Shown here: positions 1-12,351 of the stretch, piece by piece | Numbering within the stretch: the stretch's first letter is position 1 | Layout of the letters: each line of letters starts with the position of its first letter | Source of the DNA: Cryptomeria japonica | Lineage: Eukaryota; Streptophyta; Pinopsida; Cupressales; Cupressaceae | Reading direction: 5' to 3' | Length of the DNA stretch: 64,000 nucleotides | NCBI RefSeq assembly: GCF_030272615.1 | Contig: NC_081410.1 | Coordinates: 285,695,957 to 285,759,956, forward strand | Made by a program: the position numbers and the translations under genes | The notes under the pieces: generated by a model | Told to the model about the DNA's origin: nothing | What the model saw: the letters and a program-made list of their open reading frames with translations, nothing else | Database searches by the model: none

Positions 1-1723
1 TATCTGCAAATTTTAAAATTTTACAATCTGTCAACTAACAAATCTTTGCAGGTTCGACTGCCCAAGACTCAATTTTTGCAAACTACTGACTTGTGTGCAT
101 GCAGGGTTTTATTTTGAGCAAATTTTTATGCATTTTCTCACTTAGTCTAACTAGGAGTTCTTTTGTAAAGTAAAAGATCGTACATCTTTCATCTAGCTTA
201 ACTAAGGGGTTAATGAACAACATGCAAACTTGCATCAATGTGTTTTTTCAGTAAGGTAGTTTCACACAGATGATTTAAAGGTTAAAAAGAATCATTGTCT
301 ATCATGTCAGAAAGCTAGACCTTCTTTTATCTTATGTGTTACCTTTAGAGGGTCTGCCTTCCTGAGCTACCTTGAGGGGGCTAGTAAGAGGGGAATGGCC
401 CAAGTGGAAACGGGCTAATACTGAGTCCTTCCAATCCACTTTAAATAAATCATGTCTATGGCGAAAGTTATGGGAAACATGTGCTAATTAGTTCACACTG
501 ACACTATGTTTCCCCATAAACCCTATAGAGTGCAACCTCTATAGGCTGGGAACCTTTTGTATTTACAAAGTGTAATAAGTGTCGTATGTATGGCCACATG
601 ACTGGAAGCCCTTACTAAAAACCATATTGTCTAGTTGCCAAAATCCTTCTAATTGTTGGCGCTGGAGGTCAGACCTCTAAAGCGGCTCAAACAAATATGG
701 TTCCTAGTAGAGATATGTAGTTTGCCATGGGGATTTTTCATGGAAATCGATGCTTGGCTGTCCCAAAGAAGTGAGTGTCGAGGGTGGAGCTAGTGGGGTC
801 ACGCACCTCGATATCTGCTTTGAATAGCGTAGCCTCGAAGGAAACCCCATGTGAGATTCAACAATTATTGTCTCGACCTGCCATAGGACTTGTACTTGCT
901 TGTGCACTTTGATTTTCCAAATATTGTGTCTTTTGTGTCTACAAAATATTCTCAAAATGGTCAAAAACTTGAAAAATTATCATCTTGAAACAAGTCAAAA
1001 ATCTAACAACTGAGAATTTCAATCAAAATAGTGAGAATCACGCTTTTGCAGTGCAAAGCATCACTTTTTCACATTAGGATAGCTCTTTTACTCAACTGTA
1101 TAGTGCATTTGAATCATAGGATTAGACATTTGTTAAATGGGACAATGCTTTTGCAATAGAAACAACACATTCACACCCTAGGTTTATGCTTTTACAGCTA
1201 CAAAGCAACGCTTTCACTCAATAGAACAACACATTTATTGCATAGGACAACGCTCTTATTCAATAGGATAGCACATTTTCTCCATCGCATCTATAACAGT
1301 GAGCATTTCCCCATATCAAAACAAAATTTCAACATCAGTTTCAGATAACCTTTTTCAAGGAGATTCATTATTAACTATCACATATTTTCAAACTAGTCAA
1401 ACAATCAGGTTTATCAATCAAATAGGTTATTTCCAAAGGTTTTCATAAGCATGAACATTCAACAAGTTATTGGTTCAACCATCTCAAGTGCAAAATCGTC
1501 ATAATCATTAGTTTCTTATTAGGATACATCAAATCCTTTATCACAAAACTAGATCATATCAACCTTTGTTCATTATCTTGGATATATCATTCCTATTTGG
1601 ACCTAGGTTATATCAAAATCAAAATTGCACTCACTTTGGAATCAAACAACTTGTAAATCGTTATATGCTTATATGATTTTTTGATATTGCCTCAAGAAAA
1701 GAAAACCAAGTTGGAAGGCTATC
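1..1723 (+). other. 5' leader of element 1
   Basis: This is non-coding sequence upstream of gag. Around 345-440 a block with the words 'ctgccttcctgag' and 'gaggggaatggcccaagtgg' parallels 43075-43160 of element 2 ('ctgccctcccaaggag', 'gaggggaacgacctaagtgg'). A start such as 'tttgcaggttcgactgcc' (46-63) parallels 42863 onward. The shared order supports a common element type. Short ORFs here look incidental. Confidence 0.65.
1025..1300 (+). repeat. Degenerate short repeats in the element 1 leader
   Basis: Variants of 'acgcttttgca' and 'ataggacaacgct' followed by 'aacacatt' recur about every 35-45 bases (for example near 1029, 1143, 1200 and 1245). The copies are diverged and no exact unit can be set. 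They look like an old tandem expansion within the leader. Confidence 0.4.
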
Positions 1724-3682
1724 TTGAAGAAGAAGAGATTCTTATACATCAACTATAAACTCTTGTTAAAACATAGAACATTCCAACATCATTTTTGTAG
1801 CTATCTACGTGGTTACGAAATAGAGTTTGATGAAGAAACCTTACAAGCATGTGTTTTTCAACAAAGAGACGCCTTATCTCAATGCACTAATAGGGATGGT
1901 AAAATCAACTTAGGTTATCTTCCTAAACCAGTGATCACCTATTGAGTTACATCTGGAAAATCAAAACTTGGGAAGTTTCAAACCAATCATATGCCAGTTT
2001 GGACTAGAGCTCAACATGAGAAATTGAGAAGACAACAAAAACAAATGGAAGAGTAAAATCCAATGTTTCATCAATTTGGATACACAGATGTTGATGAAGA
2101 AGCAGTGAATAATACCATTAGAGACCTTGAACAAGATTCTATATTTGAAAAACTAATGGAAAAACTCTTGGAAAAACAAAAACAGTAGTATATCCTAATG
2201 TTGGCAAATTCAGGAACAAAATTACTACAAGGCTTTAACATGGAAAGTTTGAAACAAGATGCGGAAACAAGCCATAATCAAAATACTAATGACCCCAATG
2301 ACGATGACGTAAACTGAGTAAATCATGAAGAAACAAGAGGAGATAGAACAAGAAGAGACCATGATGATACAAGGAACCAAGATGAAACAAGAAGGGAGTG
2401 AAGTGATAGAAGAACTTATGAGGATGCAAGGAGAACCTGAGTTGATAATCCTCTACTAACTCTCACTCAACAAATGCAAACTTTGCAACAACAAATATAG
2501 GATATGTAGAATGGAACGAGTTACAAGAAATATTCATTGGAGGACATCTATCCATATCCTTTTGACAAGAATTTAAAGATGGTACCATTCCCACAACATT
2601 GTGAAATCCTAAAATATGATAAATATGATGGGAAATTTGATCCTCAAGATCATATTAAGGAATTTTTCACTATGAGTATGGAGTTTACACACAATGAAAC
2701 TTACCTGATGCGTTTATTTCCTAGAAGTTTAAGTGGGTAATCAATGGAATAGTTCTCAAGATTGCCATTTGGGATTAAATCTTTTGAACAACTTGTGAGC
2801 AAATTCATCTCACAACACTCCTACAACATAAGAAATGAGATAACAATGCTAGTAGACCTATGCAATATCAAACAAAATAATGGTGAACCTTTCATGGTTT
2901 TTCTACAATGATGGAGACGATTGTTTAATAAGTACCCAAGAGATGTACCAAATCAAGATAAAATAGATATATTCATTGACAATCTTACCAGTGAAATGAG
3001 TTATCATCTCAAATTACAATGTCCTCCTACTTTTTTGAAAATGATTGAAATTAGTCAAAAGATAGAGGATGCAATGGTAAATAAAGGAGAGTTAAAACTC
3101 TACAACAATTCCTATAACAACAACAACAACAACAATGGTAACAATAATAATGACAAACCTAAATTCTGGTCAAAGAATAGAAACATTACCAATGGAGGAA
3201 ATGATGATAACGATGCTACCAAACAACAACCAATATTTAACTTATCAAGTCAAGCGCCAAACAACAACAATCAAGAGAACAGTAAACCCAAGTCTTTCTT
3301 CTCCAATCCCCGCAGGAAATTCACAAATCTTGGGGAACTATTGGAATCGGCTTTGAAGACTCTTCTTGCAAATAAATTGATTACCTTACCAGAAGCAAGA
3401 AATTATGAGCTTCAAATGAAACTGCGTTGGTGGAATGGCAATCATTTTTGCAACTATCATCGAAACAAAGGACATCAAACCAATGATTGTCAAAGATTAA
3501 AGCACCTTATTCAAGACTTAATTGATAATGGAACTATCATAGTGGATGGTCATAAAATGAATGAATCCCATCTAGCATTCAAAACTCCACTTCCAAATTA
3601 TGAAAAAGGTGAACAATCCAACCCAAAGGATTACAAGGGAAAAGCCAAGATAAACTATATTACACATATGATGATGTGGTAA
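1724..3682 (+). pseudogene. gag: gag pseudogene of element 1
   Basis: This encodes the structural Gag polyprotein that would package element RNA. The N-terminal part (1724-2530) is broken by stops. From 2537 the capsid-type retrotransposon gag domain is readable, with 'YDGKFDPQDHIKEFF' and, after stops near 2738-2915, 'FNKYPRDVPNQDKIDIFIDN'. An Asn-rich tract follows (3105-3160). A zinc-knuckle-like CxxH...HxxxxC block, 'FCNYHRNKGHQTNDC', ends near 3495 and is followed by 'LIQDLIDNGTI'. The same block appears in elements B and C. Several in-frame stops make this a dead copy. The family assignment is firm; the exact start is not. Confidence 0.85.
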
Positions 3683-4421
3683 ATGTCATCATTGTCAAAG
3701 AGAAAACACCTTCAGAACTAATCAACACCATTACTAGAAGCAAAGCAAAGGTTACATTTCCAGGTACACCAAATGAATCAACATCCACTTTGAAACAATA
3801 CAACCTAGTGGAACAATTACAAAAGATACCCATCCAAATATCAATTTTGGAGCTCCTAAAATTTTCACCTATGCATAAGAAAATATTGAAGAGAGCTCTA
3901 GTAGAAACAACAGTCTCAAAAGACCTGGATGTGGATCAATTCCAAAACATGTTGGGACACCTCATAGGCCCTCATTGTTTATCTTTTTTTCTGAAAATGA
4001 TGACACGTCCTTACAATACCCTCACAATGCTCCCCTACATATCAAAGTCACCATTCATACAACCGGTGTCAAATGCATACTCATAGATGGTGGAGTTGGC
4101 TTGAATATTTGTGCATTAAGTTTAATAAAAGCTTTGGGATATTTAGAGAATACAGTGGATCCAAAGAAGAAGATAACTATCAAGGCCTATGATGAGGAAG
4201 AGAGTTCTTCTAAAGGGACTGTAGTGTTGCTAATCAAAATAGGACCAGTAGAAAGAGAAGAAGTCTATCCCACCAAGGAAACTCAAGGAATATTATGGAA
4301 AAAAATTGAGAAAAAGTTCAAACTAAATGATGAAGGAATGTGGAAGCACTCTTTGCATAATTTACCACTTTCATCTAAATCATATGGAAAACCTACAAAT
4401 GCTCAACCATGGATCCAATAG
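3676..4421 (+). pseudogene. Gag-protease linker and aspartic protease, element 1
   Basis: The first part (3676-3975) is the linker typical of plant Ty3/gypsy polyproteins ('QISILELLKFSP', then 'LDVDQFQNMLGHL'). A frame change near 3975 leads into a retropepsin-like domain with the active-site segment 'CILIDGGVGLNIC'. The catalytic Asp is present, and DGG replaces the usual D-S/T-G. The downstream 'KALGYLENTVDP' also fits retropepsins. Such proteases cut Gag-Pol into working parts. Frame breaks show it is inactive. Confidence 0.75.
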
Positions 4422-4429
4422 AAATCAAT

Positions 4430-5903
4430 TGAAATGTTTGATGGAGTATTTGTTAGAGCTAAAACACTTTCAAAGGAATCTAAAGACAAGGACATTCTTA
4501 TCTGGTTGTACAAAGATGAAAATGAAACTATAGCAACAGCTGCAGAAGTCATTATTCCCATAGAGCAATATGAAAATGGTTACAAAATCATGTAAAGGAT
4601 GGGATATAAAGGAAAAGGACCAATTGGTAAGCATCGGGAAGGTATTTCAGAACCCATTTGTCCTCACATACAATCTAAGAAAGATAAATCGGGACTTGGG
4701 TATTCTCAATCAAAACAAAAGCAACACAATTATCAATACCCAAAATTGAGAAAGAAAGCAATTCCTAAAGAAGAACCATGGCAAGAAAAGCTACATCAAG
4801 CAACAGAAACAATAAACAGAAAGTAGAAATAAGAAGAATATGAGAGGCAACATGAAGAGCTTTCTATCAAAAGAGAAGAAGAATATTAAAAACAAGTTCA
4901 AAGAATACAAGCAAGCATGGAACCTGATCAAGATATTCCAGAAACAGTAAAATAACAGATGGCAAAAATCAAGGAAATATTTTCACCCTGTAACATTCAT
5001 GTCAGATATAGTGGTGTGATTCTAGACGATGATTCAGAGATAGATTCAAATGAATATGAATGGGGTCCAGACCCATTATCCAATACATCAAGTGAAGAGA
5101 ATTATGAGGAACAAATTGTGTTACAAGTGAAGACACACTTTCCATAAAATAGAGAAGGGTGTTGTAAAGAAGGCAAGAAGAAATTAGAATACAGAGAAAA
5201 GAGACATATGCAAGACAACAAAGAAAATAGAATGAGAATAATCAAGAAGTAACAACATAGGGAACACAAACAATCACTAATCAATCATCAGAATATCAGG
5301 TTTATATCAAACATTGATCAAGAAACACCAAGATATAGAAGAACTCTAGAAGAACTAATAGAAAGTCAAGAAGGAATGACTATTGGTCCAAAAGAAGCCA
5401 AGTTCAAGAGAATGAAGACACTAGCAAAGAAAATAGTTACAAAATTCTCAACGCCATGTGCACAAGTATGTCAACTTCAAGCCACAAATGAATCTGATGA
5501 AGTTGACCTACAGGGAACTTGCAGTACCAAAGATGTATGTGTTGATATAATTCATTCATTTGAGGGACAAACATTAGATAATGAGTCACTTGAAAGCGAA
5601 TCGCAAAATACCCATCCCGATTTCATTAGAGATAATTGGAGAGAACTTGGGAGAGATTATCCACAAGGGAGTTCTATCTATGACATCACCTACTCAACAC
5701 CAAATTATGACTATTACGTTATGAATATTGAAGTACCAAATGATGACGAATACTATGACCTACCTATGCTTCATCCAGAACTGATTGAATGGGAAAGCAC
5801 TGAAAACCTTGAATTTGATATATTTTCTAATGATCATGCCTTGGCTATATATCTTAATGTTATTGAACCAATCACACCTAAGATATCTTCCACCAGTGAA
5901 TAA
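4430..5903 (+). pseudogene. Protease-RT linker with G-patch-like segment, element 1
   Basis: This poorly conserved polyprotein stretch lies between protease and RT. At 4599-4710 a glycine-rich segment ('MGYKGKGPIGKHREGI', then 'KSGLGYSQ') resembles the G-patch found in many plant Ty3/gypsy polyproteins. It is followed by a charged, coiled-coil-like part (4740-4930) and acidic segments (4959-5147, 5376-5903). Several stops interrupt the frame. A G-patch would suggest RNA binding, but that is inferred only from the glycine pattern. Confidence 0.5.
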
Positions 5904-6239
5904 AGTAATGCTTCTTGCAGTCAGGAGGGTGCCAAATTGTCTAGTCACAAAATTGACATAAAATAAGGAAAAAGACAAAGTGCTAAAAACCATTTTATGG
6001 CAACACTAGATTAGTCAAGAGAAAAAATAAAGGACGTATCTGACAGCAAAAACCTCCTTGAGGCACCAGAAGATGGAAGTTTTGATACCCTCCCTGCATA
6101 TTTTTCAGGAGAGATCTACCATATTGGTAGAGCCGATAGAAGCAATAAACATTGGCACACGAAAGGATCCAAAGGTCCTTCATCTTGTTGCATAATAATC
6201 AGATGACGAAAAGAAAGACTACATAGAGTTCTTCAAACA

Positions 6240-7138
6240 AAGGCAAATAAATTTTGCTTGGTCCTATGCAGACATGCCAGGACTTGATCTATATCTTATC
6301 ATACACCATCTCAATATAGATCCAAAAGAAAAACCAGTTAAGCCAAAGCTAAGGAAGATGCATCAATATATTGCTCTCCTTGTCAAAACAAAGCTAAAGA
6401 AACTATTAGATGGTTTCATAAGACCTATCACTTATCTAGAGTGGGTCTCAAGCATTGTACATATGTCAAAACCGGATAAAAGCATAAGTCTGCACCAATT
6501 TTAGATATTTGAACAAAGCATGTCCCAAAGATGATTTCTCACTACCAAACATTGATATAATTATAGATTAATTAGCAGGTCATGAAATGTTCTCCTTAAT
6601 GGATGGATTCTCGGGGTACAATCAAATAAAAATTGCCCTTGAAGATCAGGAGAAGACAACATTCAGTTGTGCATGGGGTACTTACTATTGGAATGTCATG
6701 CCATTTGGGCTTAAAAATATAGGAGCAACTTATCAGAGAGCCATGACAACAATTTTCCATGACATTATGCATACATTAATGGAAGATTATGTGGATGACA
6801 TACTTGCAAAATCTTATACAAGGAAAGAACACTTCAAGATCTTTGACAGGCTTCAGCAATATCAGTTAAGATTGAACCTAAAGGAATGTGCATTCAGAGT
6901 TACCTCAAGAAAACTTCTTGGGTACATTATATCAGCTCATGAAATCAAAGTAGACCCTAAAAAAGTTAAAGCTATCATGGAGATGGAGTCACCTAAGAAC
7001 ATAAGCCAATTGTGTTCTCTACAAGGGAGATTGCAGTCAATCAGAAGATTCATTTCTCATCTAGTTGATAGATTTCATCCCTTCAATAACTTATTACACA
7101 AGAATGTTCCATTCAAATGGGATCATAAATGTGAGTAA
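6240..7138 (+). pseudogene. Reverse transcriptase domain, element 1
   Basis: This RT would copy element RNA into DNA. It starts with 'MPGLDLYLIIHHLNI' (6274) and 'KPVKPKLRKMHQYIALLVK'. After a frame break near 6500 it continues with 'FSLMDGFSGYNQIKIA' and 'FGLKNIGATYQRAM'. The catalytic box 'YVDDILAKS' (about 6790-6816) keeps both aspartates. The 3' part includes the connection region ('LCSLQGRLQSIRRFISHL'). The breaks near 6500-6585 and the terminal stop show it is non-functional. Residue similarity to plant Ty3/gypsy RT is high and the call is secure. Confidence 0.93.
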
Positions 7139-8050
7139 ACTTTCATTCAAATCAAGGAATATCTAGTGAATCCTTTGGTATTGGTATCACCGATCAAAGG
7201 GAAACCATTGTTGCTTTACATCTCAGCGACAAATGTATCACTAGGAGCTCTCTTAGCACAACATGATGAGGAAGGAAAAGAAAGAGCAATAAATTACATC
7301 AGAAGAACACTTGTAGGCTACATTGAACTACACATCAGTTGAGAAGACATGCCTAGCAGTTGTATTTGCAACTCAGAAATTGTGACATTATATGCTGACT
7401 CATTCTTTAAAATTGATAGCAAAAGTAGATCCATTGAAGTAATTGCTATGCAAGCCAATATTGATAGGTAGATTGGCCAAATGGGTTATGATACTAAGTG
7501 AGTTTGACATAGAATATGTTGATCAAAAAGTTATCAAAGGACAAGTAATTGTTGATTAATTGGCTGAAGTACCCCTACAAGATAACAAACCATTGCACAT
7601 TGAATTTCCTGATGCAGACACTCTGACAGTTAGCATAAATTTTTGGGAGTTATAATTTGATGACTCCTATACACAACATGGATCAGGTGCATGAATCTTG
7701 TTCATAACACCTCAAAGCCACACAATTCCAAAATCATATAGACTATGATTCCCATGCACAAAAAACACTGCAAAGTATGAGGCATTGGTCATTGGGATCA
7801 AAATGGCCATTGAATGGAACATCAAGGAGTTACATGTTTATGAAGATTCATAGCTCATAATCAACCAGATAAACAATGATTATCAAACTAAGGATGACAA
7901 GTTGATGCCCTATAAAAATATTGTTGAAGATTTTAAAGAGCACTTTGAAGAAATATCATTCACTCAAATCCAAAGGAATAAGAATAAAGAAGCAGATGCA
8001 ATGGCTGCAATAGCATCTCTTTTGCAGACCCAAGATAATCAATAACATTA
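7139..8050 (+). pseudogene. RNase H domain, element 1
   Basis: This would degrade RNA in RNA:DNA hybrids. After the RT thumb, readable pieces include 'YISATNVSLGALLAQHDEEG', a second RNase H-like part near 7655-7680 ('FDDSYTQHGSGA'), 'AKYEALVIGIKMAIEW' (about 7772-7815) and 'NKNKEADAMAAIASLLQ' (about 7980-8030). Two RNase H-like segments in this order fit the dual RNase H layout of Tat-lineage elements, but the first is too decayed to be certain. Multiple stops interrupt it. Its 3' end is part of a local duplication. Confidence 0.75.
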
Positions 8051-9238
8051 CGAATTCCTGGTGGAAGATATCTTGCATCCTATTGTTGAGTCCCAGAACA
8101 CCCACATAATTTTCCACATATATGGAACCAATCAATCCTTATATAGCCAAACTTATCAAAGCCTAAAGGAGAATATCCTTCCCCTAGACCTATCCCACAA
8201 TCAAAAAATAAATTTTATCCATCAGTGATCTCGCTATACTATCATTGTTGATACTTTATATAGATGAGGTCTATATAGCAGTATATTTAGGTGTCTCGAA
8301 TAGGAGGAATATGAGAAAGTTCTCAACGAAGTCCACAAAGGTATTTGTGGTACGCACTCAAGTGGTTTAACACTGGCTAAGAAACTTATTTGATTGGGTT
8401 ACTATTGGCTTACTATGGAGAGAGATTCTTTACATATGCCAAAAAATGAAAACAATGTCAGATCCATGGGAATCTCATCCATGCACCAACACAAGATAAA
8501 CAATGATTATCAAACTAAGGATGACAAGTTGATGCCCTATAAAAATATTGTTGAAGATTTTAAAGAGCACTTTGAAGAAATATCATTCATTCATAGCTCA
8601 TAATCAACCAGATAAACAATGATTATCAAACTAAGGATGACACGTTGATGCCCTATAAAAATATTGTTGAAGATTTTAAAGAGCACTTTGAAGAAATATC
8701 ATTCACTCAAATCCAAAGGAATAAGAATAAAGAAGCAGATGCAATGGCTGCAATAGCATCTCTTTTGCAGACCCAAGATAATCAATAACATTACGAATTC
8801 CTGGTGGAAGATATCTTGCATCCTATTGTTGAGTCCCAGAACACCCACATAATTTTCCACATATATGGAACCGATCAATCCTTATATAGCCAAACTTATC
8901 AAAGACTAAAGGAGAATATCCTTCCCCCAGACCTATCCCACAATCAAAAAATAAATTTTATCCATCAGTGATCTCGCTATACTATCATTGTTGATACTTT
9001 ATATAGATGAGGTCTATATAGCACTATATTTAGGTGTCTCGAATAGGAGGAATATGAGAAATTTCTCAACGAAGTCCACAAAGGTATTTGTGGTACGCAC
9101 TCAAGTGGTTTAACACTGGCTAAGAAACTTATTTGATTGGGTTACTATTGGCTTACTATGGAGAGAGATTCTTTACATATGCCAAAAAATGAAAACAATG
9201 TCAGATCCATGGGAATCTCATCCATGCACCAACACAAG
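7853..9238 (+). repeat. 743-bp-spaced direct duplication inside pol, plus a third partial copy
   Basis: The block 7853-8495 (RNase H end to integrase N-terminus) is repeated almost identically at 8596-9238. Both copies start 'gctcataatcaaccagataa' and end '...ccaacacaag'. Between them, 8496-8590 is an extra copy of 7869-7963. The copies differ by only a few bases (for example 'ccaatcaatcc' against 'ccgatcaatcc'). The duplication is therefore much younger than the decay of the element. Confidence 0.92.
8290..9190 (+). pseudogene. Integrase N-terminal (HHCC-type) region, present twice
   Basis: Each duplicate carries a reading such as 'EVHKGICGTHSSGLTLAKK' followed, after a stop, by 'LGYYWLTMERDSLHMPK' (first copy about 8325-8450, second about 9070-9190). 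This matches the zinc-binding start of Ty3/gypsy integrases: HxxxCGxHxSG, then the WP/YYW segment. The later cysteine pair is replaced by 'NENN'-like residues in both copies. The loss therefore came before the duplication. Confidence 0.7.
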
Positions 9239-9239
9239 A

Positions 9240-10137
9240 ACTACATCCTTTGATAGGATCATGGTCATTCTCTCAATGGGGACTTGACCTAGTGGGTTAA
9301 ATAAATCCTTCATCTTCTAATGGACATAAGTTCATTTTGACTAATAATGAGTATTTCACTAAATGGATTGAAGCAGTGCCTTTGACAATGGTGATAGAAA
9401 AACAAATATCATCATTCATCTTGAACTACATAATCTGTCACTATGTTGTCCCTATGACCATCATCACTGATAATGGGAGGCCATTTAAGAATCAAGATGT
9501 GAAGGAACTATGTGAGCGATTCCATATACAACATAGGTTTTTGACACCAAATTACCCGCAAGGAAATGGTTAAGTCGAGACATCAAATAAAACAATCCTA
9601 AAGATTATGAAGAAAACAATTAATGAAGCCAGTAGAGACTGGCATGTTCAGCTAAATCCTATTCTATGGGCATACCGAACTAGCATTCGTACACCAATGA
9701 GGGCAACTCCATATTGCCTTGTGTATGGATCACAAGCAATATTACCAGTAGAAGTAGAGATACCTTCTCTATGGGTGCCCTTGAAAGGACTTATCCTAGA
9801 GGAAGAACAATGAGTCTCTAGGCTTCAAGAATTTGAACTGATTTAGGAAAGTCGCCGAAATGCTTCAAATCACTTAAAATCATATCAACAAAGGATGACA
9901 AGAAGCTACAACCATAGAGTTAAGCCACAAATATTTTTAGATTGGAGATCTAGTCCTAAGAGAAATTCCATGCAATCAGCAAGATCGAGAAATGAAAGGC
10001 AAATTTAGCCAGACTAGTTGGGCCCCTTTATCATGGTAGAAACATCTATTTCAGGAGCATACAAATTATCTACACCAGAAGGTGATTGGTTTGATGATCC
10101 TATAATTACTATGCATCTAAAGAAATTGTATTTCTAA
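9240..10137 (+). pseudogene. Integrase catalytic core and C-terminus, element 1
   Basis: This would insert element cDNA into the genome. The core reads 'WGLDLVG' (first catalytic Asp), 'NEYFTKWIEAVPLTMV', 'TIITDNGRPFKNQDVKELC' (second Asp) and 'YPQGNG' followed by a stop and 'VETSNKTILKI' (the Glu). So all three DDE residues remain, although a stop replaces the Gln before VE. The C-terminal part ('WAYRTSIRTPMRATPYCLVY') continues, with stops, to about 10137, where the polyprotein ends 'HLKKLYF'. Dead copy. Confidence 0.9.
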
Positions 10138-12345
10138 AAGTATCAACAAAAAATACCAAAAAATAGTGAAAAAGCAGCAAAAGTCTAAAAAGCAGCAAAA
10201 TCCCTAAAAAACATAAAGAGAAAAATACAAAAATAGTGTAAAACAACGAAAACAGTTAAAAAAAATCAAATATATGAAAAATGCAATAAAGTTAGATGGT
10301 GAAAACCTGGTAAATAGGCGCTATCTGAAAGTGGGTTCTTTCATCTATGAGATCGCTTTTCTCATCTATCCATCCTATTGCATCTATCCATCCTAGCATA
10401 TCCATTTCATCTATCGCATCCATTACTTTGAACTATTAGTAGAAAATTTACAGTTTATCAACAATTATCAATCTTTGACATACTTAGCATAGTCATTGTC
10501 TTGAATTTTATTAGAGCCAATCATATCAGCATCAAATCCCACCATGGTTTGGATTATCCTTTGTATATCCATCATAAAGTTTGTTTTTCGCTGGGGGAAA
10601 AATCCTAAAACCTTTGTTGAGGGCATCTTTAAAAGCTTCAAAAAATCCAAAACATTCAAAAACTTAGAAAAAACATAAACACCTAGCATTTTTTGAAACA
10701 AACGATGAGCAACAAGGCAACAAAGAACAAGATATTTGTAACAAATGAATCATGAAGCTCAGAATATAAAGATTCAACCATCAAGTAGTGAACGGTTATC
10801 AATAATCATTCAATCATGATGATTATATCAGTTAATGACTATGAGAACATATGTACGACATACATGATTCAATGTTTATATCTTGATTTTTGTTAATCAT
10901 GTACCCTATGCAACTCAATGATGTCCATGACTAGAGGAGATATGATGGGGCATGATTATTTTCTTTGTTTGTTGTCTGTGGTTTATCTCTTAGTAATGTA
11001 TGTACTCATTTAAGAATATGATCAGCAAAAGATCATGGAGGACGTATCGAGCAATGCATGAAAGGGGATACTCCTTGTTTATTCTGAAGGAAATACTCAG
11101 GTCAACTTGGTTCATCATATCAAGTTACTTGTATTAACTTGCTATATCAAAATCCATGTAAGAAGTACTCAGGTCAAATTGAATCATTATGTCAAGTTGC
11201 TTGTATTTTCTTGCAATATTTTAAAAGCTCAATGATAAAATCAAGCACTGTTACAAGAAAGCATGTGAGGAATGGTAGTATCATTTAAGTTAGGTCATTT
11301 TAGATTAGTGTCATTTGCATTTGCATTATAAGCATTCATTGTCATTTGTATTATAAGCATTTCATCCCATTTCATTCAAGATCCACGATCGAAATAAATA
11401 TTGAGTATATTTCGACAAACAAAAACAATTTGCATTGATCATATCATTATTAAGTTTATTAGGTTGCATTCAATTAGGTTCATTTCATCTTTCAATCATT
11501 ACATTTGCATGATCATCATATCCTTCATCATTCATCACTAATTAGTTTTAGTCATTTTAATTGCATTAGGATTGCATTAGTTTGAATATAGTGCAATTTG
11601 CATTGATCATATCATTATTAGTTGCATTAGGATCATTTTTGCATCTAGTTATTAATTCCTTTAGATTCATTTATTCATTAGATTCATTTATCCATTAGAT
11701 TCATTAACCATATTATTACAATATTATTATCTCATCATCTAATCATCATAGGCATTTATATTATCATCTATAAAGATCATCCAAATCATCAAATCAAAAT
11801 AAAATGCATCTCATTAGTATTATTTCATCATCATATGCATGTACATCATGGAATAGAAATAAATATCAATTGCATAAGTCATCATTATAAGCATTTTCAT
11901 ATAGATCATTGTATTTAATCATTTAAGTTAAGCATCATAGAATCATTTTCATATACATATAGATCATGTAAATCATAGAAACATCATCATCATATAAATC
12001 ATATAATAATAGGCAACATCATTTCATAAATATCATCATCCTATCATAGAGGCATATAGATCATCATAACATCATAAAACATAAAGGAAAGACAAGATCA
12101 TCATAGCATCATCCATGTAATCAATGCATATAGGTCATCATCATCATAGTAGCATGCATAATAAATCATGAATCAAAATATCACATAAAGTCCATGTCTG
12201 CATATCATCATAAACATAAAAAAATAAAAATAAAGAGTCCAAGTATCCAATGATATCACAAAGCAATAATCAATAAATAAAATGTCCCATGATACAAATC
12301 AATTCTCCAAGGAAATAAATCAAGGGTGTCTAGTGCCACTGTCAC
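10138..12345. other. Post-integrase spacer, low complexity
   Basis: No gene is supported. The stretch starts with A-rich 'aaaaatac' runs (10140-10270). From about 11300 to 12240 it becomes a diverged series of ATT/ATC/CAT words ('catcatcat', 'gcattagg', 'tcattaga'). This is typical low-complexity spacer between pol and the 3' part of large Tat-type elements. Confidence 0.6.
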
Positions 12346-12351
12346 TCAAAT

